45,340 bases of DNA, taken from a virus. The DNA is taken from the IMG/VR virus record IMGVR_UViG_3300033150_002310, positions 1 through 45,340 of that record. The stretch is one strand, 5' to 3'. Below are positions 45,335 to 45,340 of the stretch, one piece after another (position 1 is the first letter of the stretch; every line of letters starts with the position of its first letter). The notes beneath the pieces are model-generated. The model was not told the DNA's origin. It made no database searches and saw only the letters and a program-made list of their open reading frames with translations. The translations under genes were made by a program, and so were the position numbers.

Positions 45335-45340
45335 CTTCTA
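45227..45340. repeat. Terminal direct repeat, right copy
   Basis: Identical to positions 1-114. It contains the portal start codon and the first 36 codons. Removing one copy gives the non-redundant 45,226-bp genome. Confidence 0.95.

Noticed and set aside
1-45340. tRNA genes
   Set aside because: No cloverleaf with a TTC-containing T arm was noticed in the few non-coding gaps; a covariance search would be decisive.

Overview
The window is an essentially complete genome of a tailed phage with a podovirus-type (short-tailed) structural set. The first 114 bases are repeated exactly as the last 114, so the sequence closes on itself with a unit of 45,226 bp and the portal gene runs across the join. 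No integrase, excisionase or CI-like repressor was recognised, so a lytic life style is the simplest reading. The host is unknown. Strong AGGAGG-type ribosome binding sites, two near-consensus sigma-70 promoters and GC-rich, Arg/Glu-rich proteins show a bacterial host whose sigma-70 RNA polymerase reads the early genes. A thermophilic host is possible but not shown.

Layout on the circle: two divergent transcription units start from a non-coding region of about 1.2 kb (7816-9092), which holds nested inverted repeats, GC-rich repeats and TA tracts and is the best origin/control candidate. They converge on a terminator at 23.9 kb. The rightward unit (9.1-23.9 kb) begins with AT-rich early genes: an HExxH protein, small proteins, a Cys-rich protein, then a metallopeptidase-VWA protein paired with a MoxR-type AAA+ ATPase. 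DNA metabolism follows: family A DNA polymerase, zinc-finger SF3-type helicase, sigma-like factor, Cas4/RecB-like nuclease, a putative DNA-metabolism accessory protein, a DxD glycosyltransferase-like protein, a dATP/dGTP diphosphohydrolase-like protein, a ClpP-like protease and a phosphoesterase. Two HNH homing endonuclease genes have invaded the end.

The leftward unit runs from 7.8 kb down to 1 and, across the join, from 45.3 to 24.0 kb. It encodes a LAGLIDADG endonuclease, a Cys-rich protein, a methyltransferase, membrane proteins, a LamG-type lectin-like protein, a GIY-YIG endonuclease, terminase subunits and another possible glycosyltransferase. Then come portal, scaffold and major capsid protein, a bifunctional glycosyltransferase with TPR-like repeats, adaptor, tail nozzle, and a cassette of inner virion (ejection) proteins ending in one of 2327 residues.

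Most notable: (1) the major capsid gene is split by a putative group I intron of about 856 nt whose LAGLIDADG ORF extends into the intron core; (2) a long conserved promoter-like element occurs exactly twice, one copy before each main operon, while the phage encodes a sigma-like factor but no recognisable RNA polymerase; (3) a MoxR-VWA-metallopeptidase module lies among the early genes; (4) a 173-bp nested inverted repeat lies in the divergent region; (5) there are three glycosyltransferase-like genes; (6) four otherwise good genes each need a single small indel to read through, and two of these events lie beside AT-rich patches carrying HNH genes.
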